DNA of 64,000 nt from Actinoallomurus spadix (GTDB taxonomy: Bacteria > Actinomycetota > Actinomycetes > Streptosporangiales > Streptosporangiaceae), in the NCBI RefSeq assembly GCF_024055725.1, contig NZ_JAMXMX010000002.1, forward strand, positions 62,001-126,000, given 5' to 3'. Position numbers and translations under genes: made by a program. The notes under the pieces were generated by a model. That model searched no databases. It worked only from the letters and a program-made list of their open reading frames with translations, and was not told the origin of the DNA. Positions 24,432 to 33,741 of this stretch are shown here, piece after piece. Numbering within the stretch: position 1 is the first letter of the stretch; each line of letters starts with the position of its first letter.

Positions 24432-27322
24432 GCGTCTCCCAGGAGGGATCGGATCTCGGCGTACGGGCGGATCTCGCCATGGGCGCGAAGGTAGTCGTGC
24501 AGGGAGCGGGCGAGTGCGCGGAAGCCCGGGTCGCGGGCGCCGGTCAGCGTCCGCAGGTCGCCGACCAGGACCAGTTGCTGCTTGGCCCGGGTGAAGGCGA
24601 CGTTCGCGCGGCGGAGTTCGGCCAGGAAGCCGACGTTCCCGCGCTCGTTGCTGCGGGTGAAGCCGTGCAGGATGACGTCGCGTTCGCCGCCCTGGAAGGC
24701 GTCGACCGTGCCGACGTTGAGGAGAGTGTCCGCCTCACGCCCGGTGAGCCGGTCGATGCGCGCCCTGACGTCCTTCACCTGCGCCTTGTACGGCAGGATG
24801 ACCGCCCACTCGACCTTCAGCCGGTGGTAGAAGGCGGCGAGCAGGGCGATGAGCTCGGCTTCGGCCGGGTTCGTGTAGCCGGACAGGTTCACGTGGTCGA
24901 GGCCGGTGCGCTGTTCCCGCCGTTGCGCCGTGGGCAGGGCCGACGTGTCGATGAAGGCCATCGGGCTGCCGAACAGCGGGTCCCGGTGCTCACGCCGGAC
25001 GTCCGTGCGCAACCGGCCGCCGTAGAACTCCGCCGAGATGAAGTCGCCGATCGTGGCGGGCATCCGCCGCTGCCGGGACAGCAGCACCCGGTGGCTGTCG
25101 GGAAAACCGTCCCACAGCAGCTCCAGGACGCTCTTGGCGAGCAGGTCACGGACGCGCGGATCGTCGTCCGCCGCGCCCCACTCCTCGAGCTCGGTGTCCA
25201 GGAACGGCGGGAGCTGCTTGTGGTCGCCGACCAGCACCGCCCGCCGGGCGCGGACCAGCGGGACGAGCGCGGTGTTCGTGCCGATCTGGCCGGCCTCGTC
25301 GACGATGGCGACGTCGAAGTCCACGTCCGCCAACTCGGGCCGGGACGCCGCGCCGATGCAGGTCGCGGCGACCACCTCGGCGTACCTGATCAGCTCGGGA
25401 TACAGGTCATCGGTCTCGGTGGAGATCTTCTCGTGCCACTCGGCGAGGAGCCTGCCGCGCGCCGACAGGACGGGCAGCCATTCGGCCGCCCACTCCCGCA
25501 GTTCACCGGGGTCCTCCGGAGGAGACGCCGCGCCCGGGACCGCGCGTACGGACTCGTGGACGAAGCGCGCGGCGGCGACCGACTCCTCCCGGCACCGGCC
25601 GTGCCGCTGGATGCTCTCTTCGTGTGTCGCGCGCGCCTTCCGTACGGCCGGGTCGTCGCGGGTGACGGCTTCGAGTTCCCGCTCCGCGCCGGCCAGCTCG
25701 GCGCGCGTACGGGCGGCGGCCTCCGCCACCTCGCGCTCCCGTTGCCGGCCGGCGGTCATCCGCCGCTCGTGCCGTCGCCGCAGAACGTCGAAGAACCGGC
25801 CGATCACGGGCAGCGTGACGCGTGCCGCCGCGCGGTCTCGCCGGGTGGACCATCGTTCGATCTGCTCCCGGGCGCGGGCGATCTCGCGCTCGCAGCCGGT
25901 GAGTTCGGCCGCGAGGCCGTCGACGCGGTCCCGCAGCGCGCCACCGGCGGCCTGCCGGGCGGCGCGCAGGTCCGCCTCGGCGCGCCGCACCTCCTCGGCG
26001 GCGGCCGCCTGCCGTACGAGGCTCGCGTCGAGCTCCGCCGCCCAGCGTTCGGCGTGCGGGAGGTCCGTGTAGGCGGCGAGGGCGGGTGAGGTGTTCACAA
26101 GCACCCGTTGCACCAGGTCGGACGCCTGACGTTCCAGCAGGTAGGCCTGGCCATCGCTGGTCACGCTCCCCTCGGCGCCGACGCGCACCGCCACGAGGTG
26201 CCGCGGCAACCGGGGCAGCACGTTGTCGACAGCGCGGTGGCTGTTCGAGGTGACCAGGACCCGTTCGCCCCGCTCGGCGCAGGCGTCGGCGATCTGGCTG
26301 ATCGTGCGGGTCTTGCCGGTACCGGGCGGGCCGAGGACCAGCAGGACGTCCGGGACGTGCAGCGCCTTGCGGAACGCGGTGGTCTGGTCCTCGTCCAGGG
26401 CCTCGGAGGGCCGGTCGTCGGTGGCGGGGATCGGCCCTACCTCATGGTCGACGAGGGCGGGCAGCAGGCCCGGGTTGCGCGCCTGACCGTCACGGAGCAC
26501 CGCGATCGCCTCGCGCTGTTTGTCGTAGACGGTGCTGTTCGGCGTCTCCTCCAGCTCGCCCTGGCCCTGGACCCGATCCCAGCCGACCGCCTGGTGGAAG
26601 CGGACGGCGGCGCGTGCACCGGTGACACGCGTGACCTGGCCGCGCAGCTCCGGTTCGCCGTGGACCTGCACGAACGTCCGCTCCTCCGGCACCTGCCCAC
26701 CGACGAGGTCGAAGTCGTAGAAGGCGTTCGTGCCGTAGCGCCGGTCACCGGTCGGCGCGACCGCCCGGTACGGGTACATCCGCGGCGCCGTCTCGGTCCG
26801 TATCCGCTGCTCCGCGTCGACCAGCGCACTCAGCGTCGCGAGGTAGGCGGACCGCTCGTCATCCAACCGGGGCGCGCCCTGCCGGGCGGCCTGCTCGGCC
26901 AGCAGGTCCTGCCACGCGCGGTCGATGGCCGGCCAGTGCGCGCTCATCCCCTCAGGCACCCGGCGGAACTCGTACGCGAGCCGCCAGCCGCGTGGGCGCA
27001 GTATCAGATGGCCGTTCACGAGGTTCCTGTGGTCGGTCTTCCACAACGGGCGGACCGACGCGACGAAGTAGGCGTCGCCGCGCTTCGAGACGTACATCAG
27101 GGCGACGTACGTCCGGCCGTAGACGAGCATGCCCCAGTCCTTGCCGGCGGCCCTCGGCTCGGCCAGCGTCACCGGGATGCCGCCCGGCCGGGCGTTCAGG
27201 TCCTTGATGAGAGCCTCGGCACCGGCGGGCAGCCAAGCACGGTCACGGTGCTCGCGGAGGGAGGTGTCCAGTTTCGGGCTCGGCACGAGGACGAGCGGGC
27301 CGGGGAGATCGACGTTCGGCAT
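24428..27322 (-). CDS. SF1 Dna2/Nam7-type helicase
   Basis: A 964-residue SF1B/Upf1-like helicase with a long N-terminal domain. Walker A is GPPGTGKTRTISQIAD (about residues 328-343), Walker B is VDEAGQIGTNTAL (about 672), then VGDHKQLPPFL (about 697) and TVDAFQGGERDVI (about 868-880). A coiled, Arg/Glu-rich insert lies at about 420-600 between the first motifs, as in Upf1/Dna2-like proteins. ATG 27322 has GAGGA five bases upstream; the open frame upstream belongs to the kinase gene. It is 7 bases after the kinase-like gene and overlaps the 394-residue gene, giving a clear three-gene operon. No nuclease domain was recognised. Confidence 0.9.
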   Translation of the reverse strand: MPNVDLPGPLVLVPSPKLDTSLREHRDRAWLPAGAEALIKDLNARPGGIPVTLAEPRAAGKDWGMLVYGRTYVALMYVSKRGDAYFVASVRPLWKTDHRNLVNGHLILRPRGWRLAYEFRRVPEGMSAHWPAIDRAWQDLLAEQAARQGAPRLDDERSAYLATLSALVDAEQRIRTETAPRMYPYRAVAPTGDRRYGTNAFYDFDLVGGQVPEERTFVQVHGEPELRGQVTRVTGARAAVRFHQAVGWDRVQGQGELEETPNSTVYDKQREAIAVLRDGQARNPGLLPALVDHEVGPIPATDDRPSEALDEDQTTAFRKALHVPDVLLVLGPPGTGKTRTISQIADACAERGERVLVTSNSHRAVDNVLPRLPRHLVAVRVGAEGSVTSDGQAYLLERQASDLVQRVLVNTSPALAAYTDLPHAERWAAELDASLVRQAAAAEEVRRAEADLRAARQAAGGALRDRVDGLAAELTGCEREIARAREQIERWSTRRDRAAARVTLPVIGRFFDVLRRRHERRMTAGRQREREVAEAAARTRAELAGAERELEAVTRDDPAVRKARATHEESIQRHGRCREESVAAARFVHESVRAVPGAASPPEDPGELREWAAEWLPVLSARGRLLAEWHEKISTETDDLYPELIRYAEVVAATCIGAASRPELADVDFDVAIVDEAGQIGTNTALVPLVRARRAVLVGDHKQLPPFLDTELEEWGAADDDPRVRDLLAKSVLELLWDGFPDSHRVLLSRQRRMPATIGDFISAEFYGGRLRTDVRREHRDPLFGSPMAFIDTSALPTAQRREQRTGLDHVNLSGYTNPAEAELIALLAAFYHRLKVEWAVILPYKAQVKDVRARIDRLTGREADTLLNVGTVDAFQGGERDVILHGFTRSNERGNVGFLAELRRANVAFTRAKQQLVLVGDLRTLTGARDPGFRALARSLHDYLRAHGEIRPYAEIRSLLGDA

Positions 27323-27329
27323 GCGTTCC

Positions 27330-28796
27330 TCAGAGCTGGTCGCGGGCCGCCCGGAGCGCGGCACCGAGCGAAGGGGCTGTGGGGCGTGCGTCGGGACCGG
27401 CGCTCAGCGCGGCGTCGATGGCCGCGCCTGCGGGCGCAGGAAGGCCGGGTGCCTGGCCGCCTACGGGCAGCGGGGTCCGCGGGTGGGGCGGATGTCCGGT
27501 CACCAGGTGATAGGCGAGCGCGGCGAGCTGGTAGACGTCGGTGTACGGGCCGGGCCGGGCGCTGCCGCGCCGCCGCTGCTCCGGAGCCAGGTAGTCGGAG
27601 GTGCTTTCGCCGGCTACGGGATCGTGACCCGCCAGGCCGAGATCGAGAAACGACAACCGGCCGTCGTCGTGGACGACGATCCGATCCGGCGTAACGAGGC
27701 GATGCGTCGCGCCTAACGCGTGCAGCCCTGCCAGCGTGTCACACAGCCCTGCCAGGCCGCCGAGGAGGGAGAACAGCCCCGGCGGGTCGGACGGCGAAAG
27801 CGGCTTCGCGGTGCCGTTCCGCCGGGACACCGGCCAGACCACGGCGATGGTGGCCGTGTGCCCGTCCGCCACGTACTGGCTGAGACGTGGTTCGCGGAGC
27901 CGGGACAGGAGCCTCCGCTCCCGGTCCAGCGCCCGGAGCGCACGGCGCCCCTCCGGCAGATCCGGATTCGCCCGGACCTGCCGCAACCAGACGTAACGGT
28001 CCGGGCCGCCGTGTGGGATGGTCCGCAGTGCCTGGGCTTGGCGGAAGACCGCGCCGTCCTGGTGCGGGCGCTCGTCGAGCAGGACATCGCGTAGCAGATA
28101 GACACGGTCACCGACGGTGTGCTCGATCCCGCCCTCCCACGCGGTGCCGGCGCGCGTGCTCGTTCCTGCAGCCGACGGCACGACCACCGGAGTGAAGACC
28201 GGGTGAGTCGGCGGGCTGGCCGGGTCACCGGCGTCACGCATGAGGAAACGAAGCAGCTCGAGGATCTCCTGAAGCTGCTTCTGCACCTGCCGGTCGTGGT
28301 GGCGCTGCGCGGCGTCCCGGCGCCGGTCCTGCTGCTGCCGTTCGGCGTCGCGTTCCCGGATTTGCGCATGCAGCTCTTCGAAACAGGCCAGCAGATGAAC
28401 CCGCAGGTCATCGGTCGCCGCCTCAAGGCCGCCGATCTCGCGAATCAGGGAGATGAGCGAGTCGTTCAGCTCGTTCGCACGGGCGTCACCCTTGTCGAGG
28501 GCGGCCTGTAGTTCGTCGGTCAGCAGCCGCTTGGCCTCGCCGATATCGGACGATCCGCCGCCGCGCACGCGCGCTGCGACATTGGTGATGAGGTTCGTCA
28601 GGTAGCCGCTGCCGACGTTCCCCGCGACACTGGCGATCGCCTCGGTCACCGAGGCGCCACTCAGCCCTGCCTCCAGGACGGGACTGAGCGCGGACGACGC
28701 CAGGAGAACGAGGATCCCGGACGCGGGCAGCCGTCGTAACAGGCTGGGCTCCTCCCGGACGGTGCGTGTCACCTCATCCCACGCGGCACGCCGCAT
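27330..28796 (-). CDS. Degenerate Ser/Thr protein kinase with hydrophobic N-terminal region
   Basis: A 488-residue protein. Residues about 20-75 are Gly/Ala-rich and hydrophobic (GILVLLASSALSPVL, SVAGNVGSGYLTNLITNVAA), then a coiled-coil-like charged stretch (about 90-190), then a kinase-like domain from about 225. Kinase landmarks are present but altered: the catalytic loop reads ATHRLVTPDRIVV instead of HRDLKPxN, and DLG replaces DFG (LSFLDLGLAG), while YLAPEQ and TDVYQLAALAYHLVTGHPP are kept. A pseudokinase or scaffold is therefore likely. ATG 28796 is used; an alternative ATG lies five codons upstream. It is the first gene of the operon with the helicase. Confidence 0.82.
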   Translation of the reverse strand: MRRAAWDEVTRTVREEPSLLRRLPASGILVLLASSALSPVLEAGLSGASVTEAIASVAGNVGSGYLTNLITNVAARVRGGGSSDIGEAKRLLTDELQAALDKGDARANELNDSLISLIREIGGLEAATDDLRVHLLACFEELHAQIRERDAERQQQDRRRDAAQRHHDRQVQKQLQEILELLRFLMRDAGDPASPPTHPVFTPVVVPSAAGTSTRAGTAWEGGIEHTVGDRVYLLRDVLLDERPHQDGAVFRQAQALRTIPHGGPDRYVWLRQVRANPDLPEGRRALRALDRERRLLSRLREPRLSQYVADGHTATIAVVWPVSRRNGTAKPLSPSDPPGLFSLLGGLAGLCDTLAGLHALGATHRLVTPDRIVVHDDGRLSFLDLGLAGHDPVAGESTSDYLAPEQRRRGSARPGPYTDVYQLAALAYHLVTGHPPHPRTPLPVGGQAPGLPAPAGAAIDAALSAGPDARPTAPSLGAALRAARDQL

Positions 28797-28990
28797 TCGA
28801 CCCCCACCCACATCACCGACCGCCGTTCCCCAGCAGAATAAATGATCGATTGCCGCCCTGATCGTCCCTCAGCCGACTTCCGCCAGGTCACCCGCCGTAA
28901 GCCTCGGCCAGCGGCGGATCAGGCGCGTGCCGGCGGCAAATCGGGGATTGCATACGTTCTCGCAACACCACGTCGCCTTGACTGGGCGGT

Positions 28991-30136
28991 ATGGCTCGAA
29001 CCCCCGAGGATGCCGCAGTGACCGGCGGTGAGCGCGAACAGACGATGGCGCAGGTGGATACGGCGCAGACCGGACAGGGCGGCGCCGCCCTGTCCGATAC
29101 CGACTCTGGTGCTGGGTATGCGGGCATCCGCCGGGTGATCCGCATCGGCTGTCGGCCAGGGCCTTGGAAGCGTGGACTGGTTCTCGCGGCGCTGGCGTTG
29201 CTGCTGGGCCTGGTCATGCTGCTGCACGCGCTGGTCCCGAACGGGATCGGGAATCTCGGCAGCCTGGTGGAGACCTTCCTGCCGTGGTTCGGTGTGTTCA
29301 TTCCGGTGCTGCTGGCCGGGGCGCTGTGGCGCCGCTCCGCCTCCGCGGTGGCCGCGCTCCTGCTGCCGGTCACGGTGTGGCTGAGCCTCTTCGGCGGGCT
29401 GCTCGTTGACAAGTCCCACCCGGGCGGCGACCTAACGGTGGTCAGCCACAACGTCAGCGCCGACAACGCCGACCCGGCCGGGACCGCCCGCGCCCTGATC
29501 GCCTCTGGGGCGGACGTGGTGGCGCTGGAGGAGCTGGCGCAGAACGACGCGCGGCTGCTGGTCGACGCCACCGAGCTGCGCGCCCGGCAGGCCACGGTCA
29601 CGTACGAGAAGGTGCTGGGGGAGGCGTACCCGTACCACTCGGTCCAGGGCAACGTCGGGCTGTGGAGCAGGCTGCCGCTGTCGGACATCCGGCCGCTCGA
29701 CATCGGTGGCGACCCGGCGATGAACAAGACCCGGGCGCTGCGCACCACCGTGGCCACGGACCGCGGACCGCTGGCGGTGTACGTGGCCCATCTGGGGTCC
29801 GTACGCGTGATGCCCAGGAAGGGCTTCTGGACGAGCGAGCGGAACGTCGGCGCGCACGCGCTCGCCAAGGCCATCGTCGCCGAGCAGAACTCGCGGATCG
29901 TGCTGCTCGGTGACCTGAACGGCACCATGGACGACCGCGTGTTCGCCGGCCTCATCTCACGGCTGCGTTCGGCCCAGGACGTGGCCGGGGACGGCTTCGG
30001 GTTCACCTGGCCGGCGAAGTTTCCGATGGTGCGGGTCGACCAGATCCTCACCCGAGGCGTGCGGCCGGTGCGTTCGTGGGTGCTTCCGGCCACCGGCAGC
30101 GACCACCTCCCGGTGGCGGCCCGAATCGGCTGGTGA
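28991..30136 (+). CDS. Membrane-anchored endonuclease/exonuclease/phosphatase family protein
   Basis: A 381-residue protein with three hydrophobic segments at about residues 59-77, 92-110 and 115-135, then an EEP-fold domain that would face the outside. EEP motifs are SHNVSADNADP, ALEEL (catalytic Glu), GDLNGTMDD, RVDQILTRG and GSDHLPVAARI at the C-terminus. Such actinomycete proteins may act on phosphoesters outside the membrane; the substrate is unknown. The start is uncertain because no ribosome binding site precedes ATG 28991, and ATG 29045 is possible. Confidence 0.82.
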   Translation: MARTPEDAAVTGGEREQTMAQVDTAQTGQGGAALSDTDSGAGYAGIRRVIRIGCRPGPWKRGLVLAALALLLGLVMLLHALVPNGIGNLGSLVETFLPWFGVFIPVLLAGALWRRSASAVAALLLPVTVWLSLFGGLLVDKSHPGGDLTVVSHNVSADNADPAGTARALIASGADVVALEELAQNDARLLVDATELRARQATVTYEKVLGEAYPYHSVQGNVGLWSRLPLSDIRPLDIGGDPAMNKTRALRTTVATDRGPLAVYVAHLGSVRVMPRKGFWTSERNVGAHALAKAIVAEQNSRIVLLGDLNGTMDDRVFAGLISRLRSAQDVAGDGFGFTWPAKFPMVRVDQILTRGVRPVRSWVLPATGSDHLPVAARIGW

Positions 30137-30327
30137 CCCCGCCAGGAAGCGCCGGTTCCGGTCCGGGCTCCGCGGATCCGCGCTTCGTGGCGGGTGGTCG
30201 CGGAACCGGACGAGACCGTGACGATAAGTGTTCCGTAGGATGCCTTGACCCCCGCTAGACCGAACCGCGAGCCTGTAGCGCGCCGGTCCGATCACGGGTA
30301 TACCGCGCTGTCTATAAGGGAGAACAG

Positions 30328-30777
30328 GTGCTCAAGGGGTTCAAGGACTTCATCTCTCGCGGCAACGTCATCGAACTGGCCGTCGCCGTCGTGATCGGCA
30401 CGGCGTTCACGGCGATCGTCACCGCGGTCACCAAGGGCGTCATCCAGCCGATCATCAACGCCCTCGGCGGCGCCAACGCGGCGCAGGGGCTGGGCTTCCG
30501 GGTCTGGCCGCACAACCCGTCGACGTTCGTCGACCTCGGTGCGGTGATCAACGCCGCGATCAACTTCCTGCTCGTGGCCGCGGTGCTGTACTTCCTGTTC
30601 ATCCTGCCGATGAACGAGCTGCGGGAGCGCCGTAAGCGCGGCGAGGAGCCCGGCCCGGCGGAGCCCGCCGACGTCGAGCTGCTCCGGGAGATCCGGGACC
30701 TGCTCCGGGAACGCCTCGACGCCACGGACCAGGGGAACTCCTCCACCGATCCGCGGAGCACCGTGCCCCCGCGCTGA
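30328..30777 (+). CDS. mscL: Large-conductance mechanosensitive channel MscL
   Basis: A 149-residue homologue of MscL, the pentameric channel that releases solutes on hypo-osmotic shock. The N-terminus KGFKDFISRGNVIELAVAVV is the amphipathic helix plus TM1, and AINFLLVAAVLYFLFI is TM2. The C-terminal cytoplasmic helix contains DVELLREIRDLLRER. GTG 30328 follows AAGGGAGA with good spacing. The gene stops five bases before the convergent NTPase gene ends. Confidence 0.95.
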   Translation: MLKGFKDFISRGNVIELAVAVVIGTAFTAIVTAVTKGVIQPIINALGGANAAQGLGFRVWPHNPSTFVDLGAVINAAINFLLVAAVLYFLFILPMNELRERRKRGEEPGPAEPADVELLREIRDLLRERLDATDQGNSSTDPRSTVPPR

Positions 30778-30782
30778 CCCCG

Positions 30783-33044
30783 TCAGGGCCGGGCGTCCGG
30801 CACCGCCGGCGCGAGGGCGTGGCGTTGCCGTAGTTCGTCGAGTCGCCGGTGGGTCAGGGCCGGGGCCGTTGTGCACAGGCGTGCCAGGGTCGCCAGTTCT
30901 TCCACATCCTGTGGATGAGCGCTCGGCGAAAGGCCGTCCCCGGCCCAAGTGGTGAGCAGTTCGACGGCGGTGACGTGGAGGTAGGCGCGTGCCGCGATCG
31001 ACTCCCAGCGCGTGCGGGAATCCTGGGCGTCGTCCGGCCACTGCCGGGGAGCGGCCAGGCGAAGGCGTGCCGCCCGCCAGCCCCGCTCGTCGGCACGGCG
31101 GATCTCCCGCTCGGCGTCGTCCAGCTCCCGCAGCAGCGCGTCCCGCCCGTCGCCGGGGTCCGAGGATCCGCTCGTGAGGCAGGCGGCCGACCGCGCGGCG
31201 TCGATGCGCTCGGCCAGGTCCTCATCGGCCACGGCCATCGCCAGGGACGGCAGATCGGAGACCGAACGCGCGTCGTACGTCCACAGCAGGCGCCGCGTCG
31301 TACGGATCAGCTCCCGTGCGACGCCGCCGCTCAGGATGTGGCACAGCAGCGCGTACGGGGTGGGCAGCCCGATGACGCGGCGCTGCAGCAGGTCCCTGCT
31401 CTCCCGCCACGTGAGGAAGTTCATCCGTACGAGTTCGTCGAACGCGCTTTCCAGGGAGTCGACCGCGGGCGTGGCGCGGCCGGCGAAGCCGGTGGCCAGG
31501 TCGTCGGCGACCGAGACGAGGAAGAAGCAGTTCGGCACGCCGAAGACGGCCTTGAGCTCCTGCAGGAACTCGGGCGCCTTGCTTCCGATGCGGTCGACCT
31601 CGTCGATGGCGATGATCAGGCGACGGCCGTGTCCGCGCAGGTGGGCGGCCAGCTCGGCGAGGAACCCGCGGAACTCCCCGACGAGCTCCGGATAGGTCGG
31701 CGTCTGCGTGGTGACGGTGAGGGTCCTGGTCAGCTGGGTGGTCGCCCCCAGCGGGAGCGCGGCCGTTCCCGTGTTGCCGCGGGCGATGCTGCGTACGGTG
31801 TGCAGCCGGATCAGGTGCTCGACGGCGCGGTCGCCGAGAGCGGCGTCCGGGGGAACGCGCCGGCGGCGGACTCCGGTCGTCAGCCACCAGACGAGGGAAC
31901 CGGCGAGGAGGCCGGCGCCGATCCACGGGGCGTGGTGGCGGGCCGTCCGGACGCCCTCGTCCCACCAGCGCCAGAGCAGCAGGGCCGCTCCGCAGACGGG
32001 CGGCAGCAGCGGCGGGATCCGGGCGAGGGCCTGGCCGCGCCGTCGGCCCGGGACCGGTACGGCCGGGGGCGGCGCCTCCCGGCCCTGGTCGGCGAGGACG
32101 GCCCGGCACACGACGGCGAACAGCGTCAGGAGGAACTCTCGCGGCACGTAACCGACCGGGGCCGCGACCGACACCGCGAGGTCCGGTGGCTCACCGGGGC
32201 GGGTGTACCGTCCGGCGCACACCGCCCGCAGCAGGGTGCTCTTGCCGACGCCGTGCGGGCCGGCCACCGCGATCGTGGCCCTCGACATCTCCTCGATCAG
32301 GCGCCGTACGCGGGGCGCGGCCGTGGTGTCGATCGTGCGCGCGGGGTCGGGGGTGCTGCCGAGGCCCCGCCGGTCCCGGACCACGAGCGTCGTGGACGAG
32401 CCGCCGTCGAGCGTCTCGTTGACCGCGAGCCGGAGCAGCGGGACGATCGCCCGTTCCCGCAGCGCCGAACGCCACTCTGACTCGGCCGCGGCCCGCTCGT
32501 CCATCGTCGCCCGCAGCTGCCGCCGCAGCGCCTTCTCCTTCGCGATCAGCTGCCGCTTCACCTCGGTCAGCTCGTTCGCGCGGATCATCTCGTCCAGGGT
32601 GGGATGTTCGCGGGTGCCGACGAATCCGGTGAGCTGTGAGGCCGCGAGTGAGAGGACGGCCACGACCACGATCATGTAGAGGAGCCTGGTCACCTGGCCC
32701 GCCCAGATGACCGTCACCGGAATACCGAGGACGGCCACGGCCGCGGTGACCCCGACGACCCAGTCGGGAATGCGCCGGCGGTACCGGGACAGTTCGGCGT
32801 GCAGTTCGGAGATGCGGTCGGAGAGCCGCTGGAGCCGCGCGTACTCGTCCGCCACGGTGGCGAACGCCTCGCGCACCGCGTTCGGCTCGATCGCCGCCGC
32901 GCGGAGCGTCCCCTCGTCGATCAGTCCCTCGTCGAGCCACGGCCGGATCTCGGCCGACCGCAGTGCGGTGGCCAGCTCCTCCTCGTAGATCCTCTGCTCG
33001 TGGGCGGCGGGCTTCGCCGGATCGTTCAGGGCGGCAACGGTCAC
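30783..33044 (-). CDS. Membrane-associated P-loop NTPase, KAP-like
   Basis: A 753-residue protein. Two hydrophobic segments lie at about residues 98-140 (VVGVTAAVAVLGIPVTVIW, LLYMIVVVAVLSLAASQL) and two more at about 345-390, between Walker A (AGPHGVGKSTLL, about 257-268) and Walker B (LIIAIDEVDRIG, about 472-483). Membrane helices inserted in the P-loop domain are typical of KAP NTPases. Such proteins are thought to organise membrane complexes, and some occur in phage defence. No second gene is coupled to it. GTG 33044 follows AGGA by five bases. Confidence 0.75.
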   Translation of the reverse strand: MTVAALNDPAKPAAHEQRIYEEELATALRSAEIRPWLDEGLIDEGTLRAAAIEPNAVREAFATVADEYARLQRLSDRISELHAELSRYRRRIPDWVVGVTAAVAVLGIPVTVIWAGQVTRLLYMIVVVAVLSLAASQLTGFVGTREHPTLDEMIRANELTEVKRQLIAKEKALRRQLRATMDERAAAESEWRSALRERAIVPLLRLAVNETLDGGSSTTLVVRDRRGLGSTPDPARTIDTTAAPRVRRLIEEMSRATIAVAGPHGVGKSTLLRAVCAGRYTRPGEPPDLAVSVAAPVGYVPREFLLTLFAVVCRAVLADQGREAPPPAVPVPGRRRGQALARIPPLLPPVCGAALLLWRWWDEGVRTARHHAPWIGAGLLAGSLVWWLTTGVRRRRVPPDAALGDRAVEHLIRLHTVRSIARGNTGTAALPLGATTQLTRTLTVTTQTPTYPELVGEFRGFLAELAAHLRGHGRRLIIAIDEVDRIGSKAPEFLQELKAVFGVPNCFFLVSVADDLATGFAGRATPAVDSLESAFDELVRMNFLTWRESRDLLQRRVIGLPTPYALLCHILSGGVARELIRTTRRLLWTYDARSVSDLPSLAMAVADEDLAERIDAARSAACLTSGSSDPGDGRDALLRELDDAEREIRRADERGWRAARLRLAAPRQWPDDAQDSRTRWESIAARAYLHVTAVELLTTWAGDGLSPSAHPQDVEELATLARLCTTAPALTHRRLDELRQRHALAPAVPDARP

Positions 33045-33243
33045 GAGTCCTCCCGCGCACGGGCAAGCGTGATCGCCAGCACCCTATGCCGCCGCAGTCG
33101 GGGTCGCCAGCGCTCGCATCGCGGCGCAGCCCTGTGAGTCCTCCGAGCCCGCCGCCCGAGCGGGGCGGCCGGCGGTGGCCCGGCCCGCGTCCGCGCTTGC
33201 TAACCTCGGGATCGGCCGCCTCGTGACCTGCCCGGGGCCGGCC

Positions 33244-33283
33244 CCGGACGAGCACGTCGTACCCGGTCAGGACAAGACGACGT
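33244..33283 (+). promoter_or_regulatory. Guanidine-III riboswitch (ykkC-III)
   Basis: The sequence reads CCGGACGAG, a short variable stretch ending in CGTCGTA, then CCCGGTCAGGACAAGACGACG. This matches my memory of the guanidine-III aptamer of Thermobifida fusca almost base for base. The P1-type stem differs by a compensated change (GTCGT/ACGAC here in place of GCCGU/ACGGC), which supports an intact fold. It lies 38 bases before the start of an SMR exporter gene, the expected target. Downstream, the palindrome CTCCGCGGAG (33301-33310) covers the ribosome binding site GGAGG, so control by ribosome-site occlusion is likely. Confidence 0.9.
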
Positions 33284-33320
33284 AGGCACAAGCCCGTCTT
33301 CTCCGCGGAGGTACGTCGTC

Positions 33321-33635
33321 GTGGCGTGGATCGTCCTCATCGTCTCGGGTCTCATGGAGACCGTCTGGGCCGCCGCCCTGTCGTCCTCGCACGGCCTCAC
33401 CCGCCTGCGGCCGAGCGCCCTGTTCTTCGCCGCGCTGATCGCCAGCATGGCCGGCCTGTCGTACGCGCTGCGCGGCATCCCGATCGGCACCGGGTACGCG
33501 GTGTGGGTGGGGATCGGGGCCGTCGGCACGGCCGTGTACGGGATGGCCGTCCTCGGGGAGCCGGCCACCGCCGCCCGCCTGGTCTGCCTGGCACTGATCA
33601 TCGGCGGGGTCGTGGGGCTGAAGTTCCTGCACTGA
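33321..33635 (+). CDS. gdx: SMR-family guanidinium exporter (Gdx/SugE)
   Basis: A 104-residue, four-helix small multidrug resistance protein starting at GTG 33321, with GGAGG ten bases upstream. The conserved membrane glutamate lies in LIVSGLMETVWAAALSSSHG (Glu-13), and GYAVWVGIGAVGTAVYGM is the signature helix 3. The WAAALSSSHG segment and the guanidine-III riboswitch ahead of it indicate the guanidinium/proton antiporter subgroup rather than a broad drug exporter. It acts as an antiparallel dimer in the cell membrane. Confidence 0.92.
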   Translation: MAWIVLIVSGLMETVWAAALSSSHGLTRLRPSALFFAALIASMAGLSYALRGIPIGTGYAVWVGIGAVGTAVYGMAVLGEPATAARLVCLALIIGGVVGLKFLH

Positions 33636-33741
33636 CGCCACGTCCGGGTCCGATCGATGCCCAGGGCCTCAAAGAACTACTGATTCGCCTGAATTAGCAT
33701 TTCTCGTAAGTGCAGTCTGTCGGGGGACGGGCGGGACGTCC

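Noticed and set aside
24479-26089. 536-codon plus-strand frame opposite the Dna2-type helicase
   Set aside because: Antisense shadow; the helicase motifs on the minus strand are complete.
30849-32480. 543-codon plus-strand frame opposite the KAP-like NTPase
   Set aside because: Antisense shadow with repetitive Gly/Ala/Arg/Gln content and no recognisable domain.
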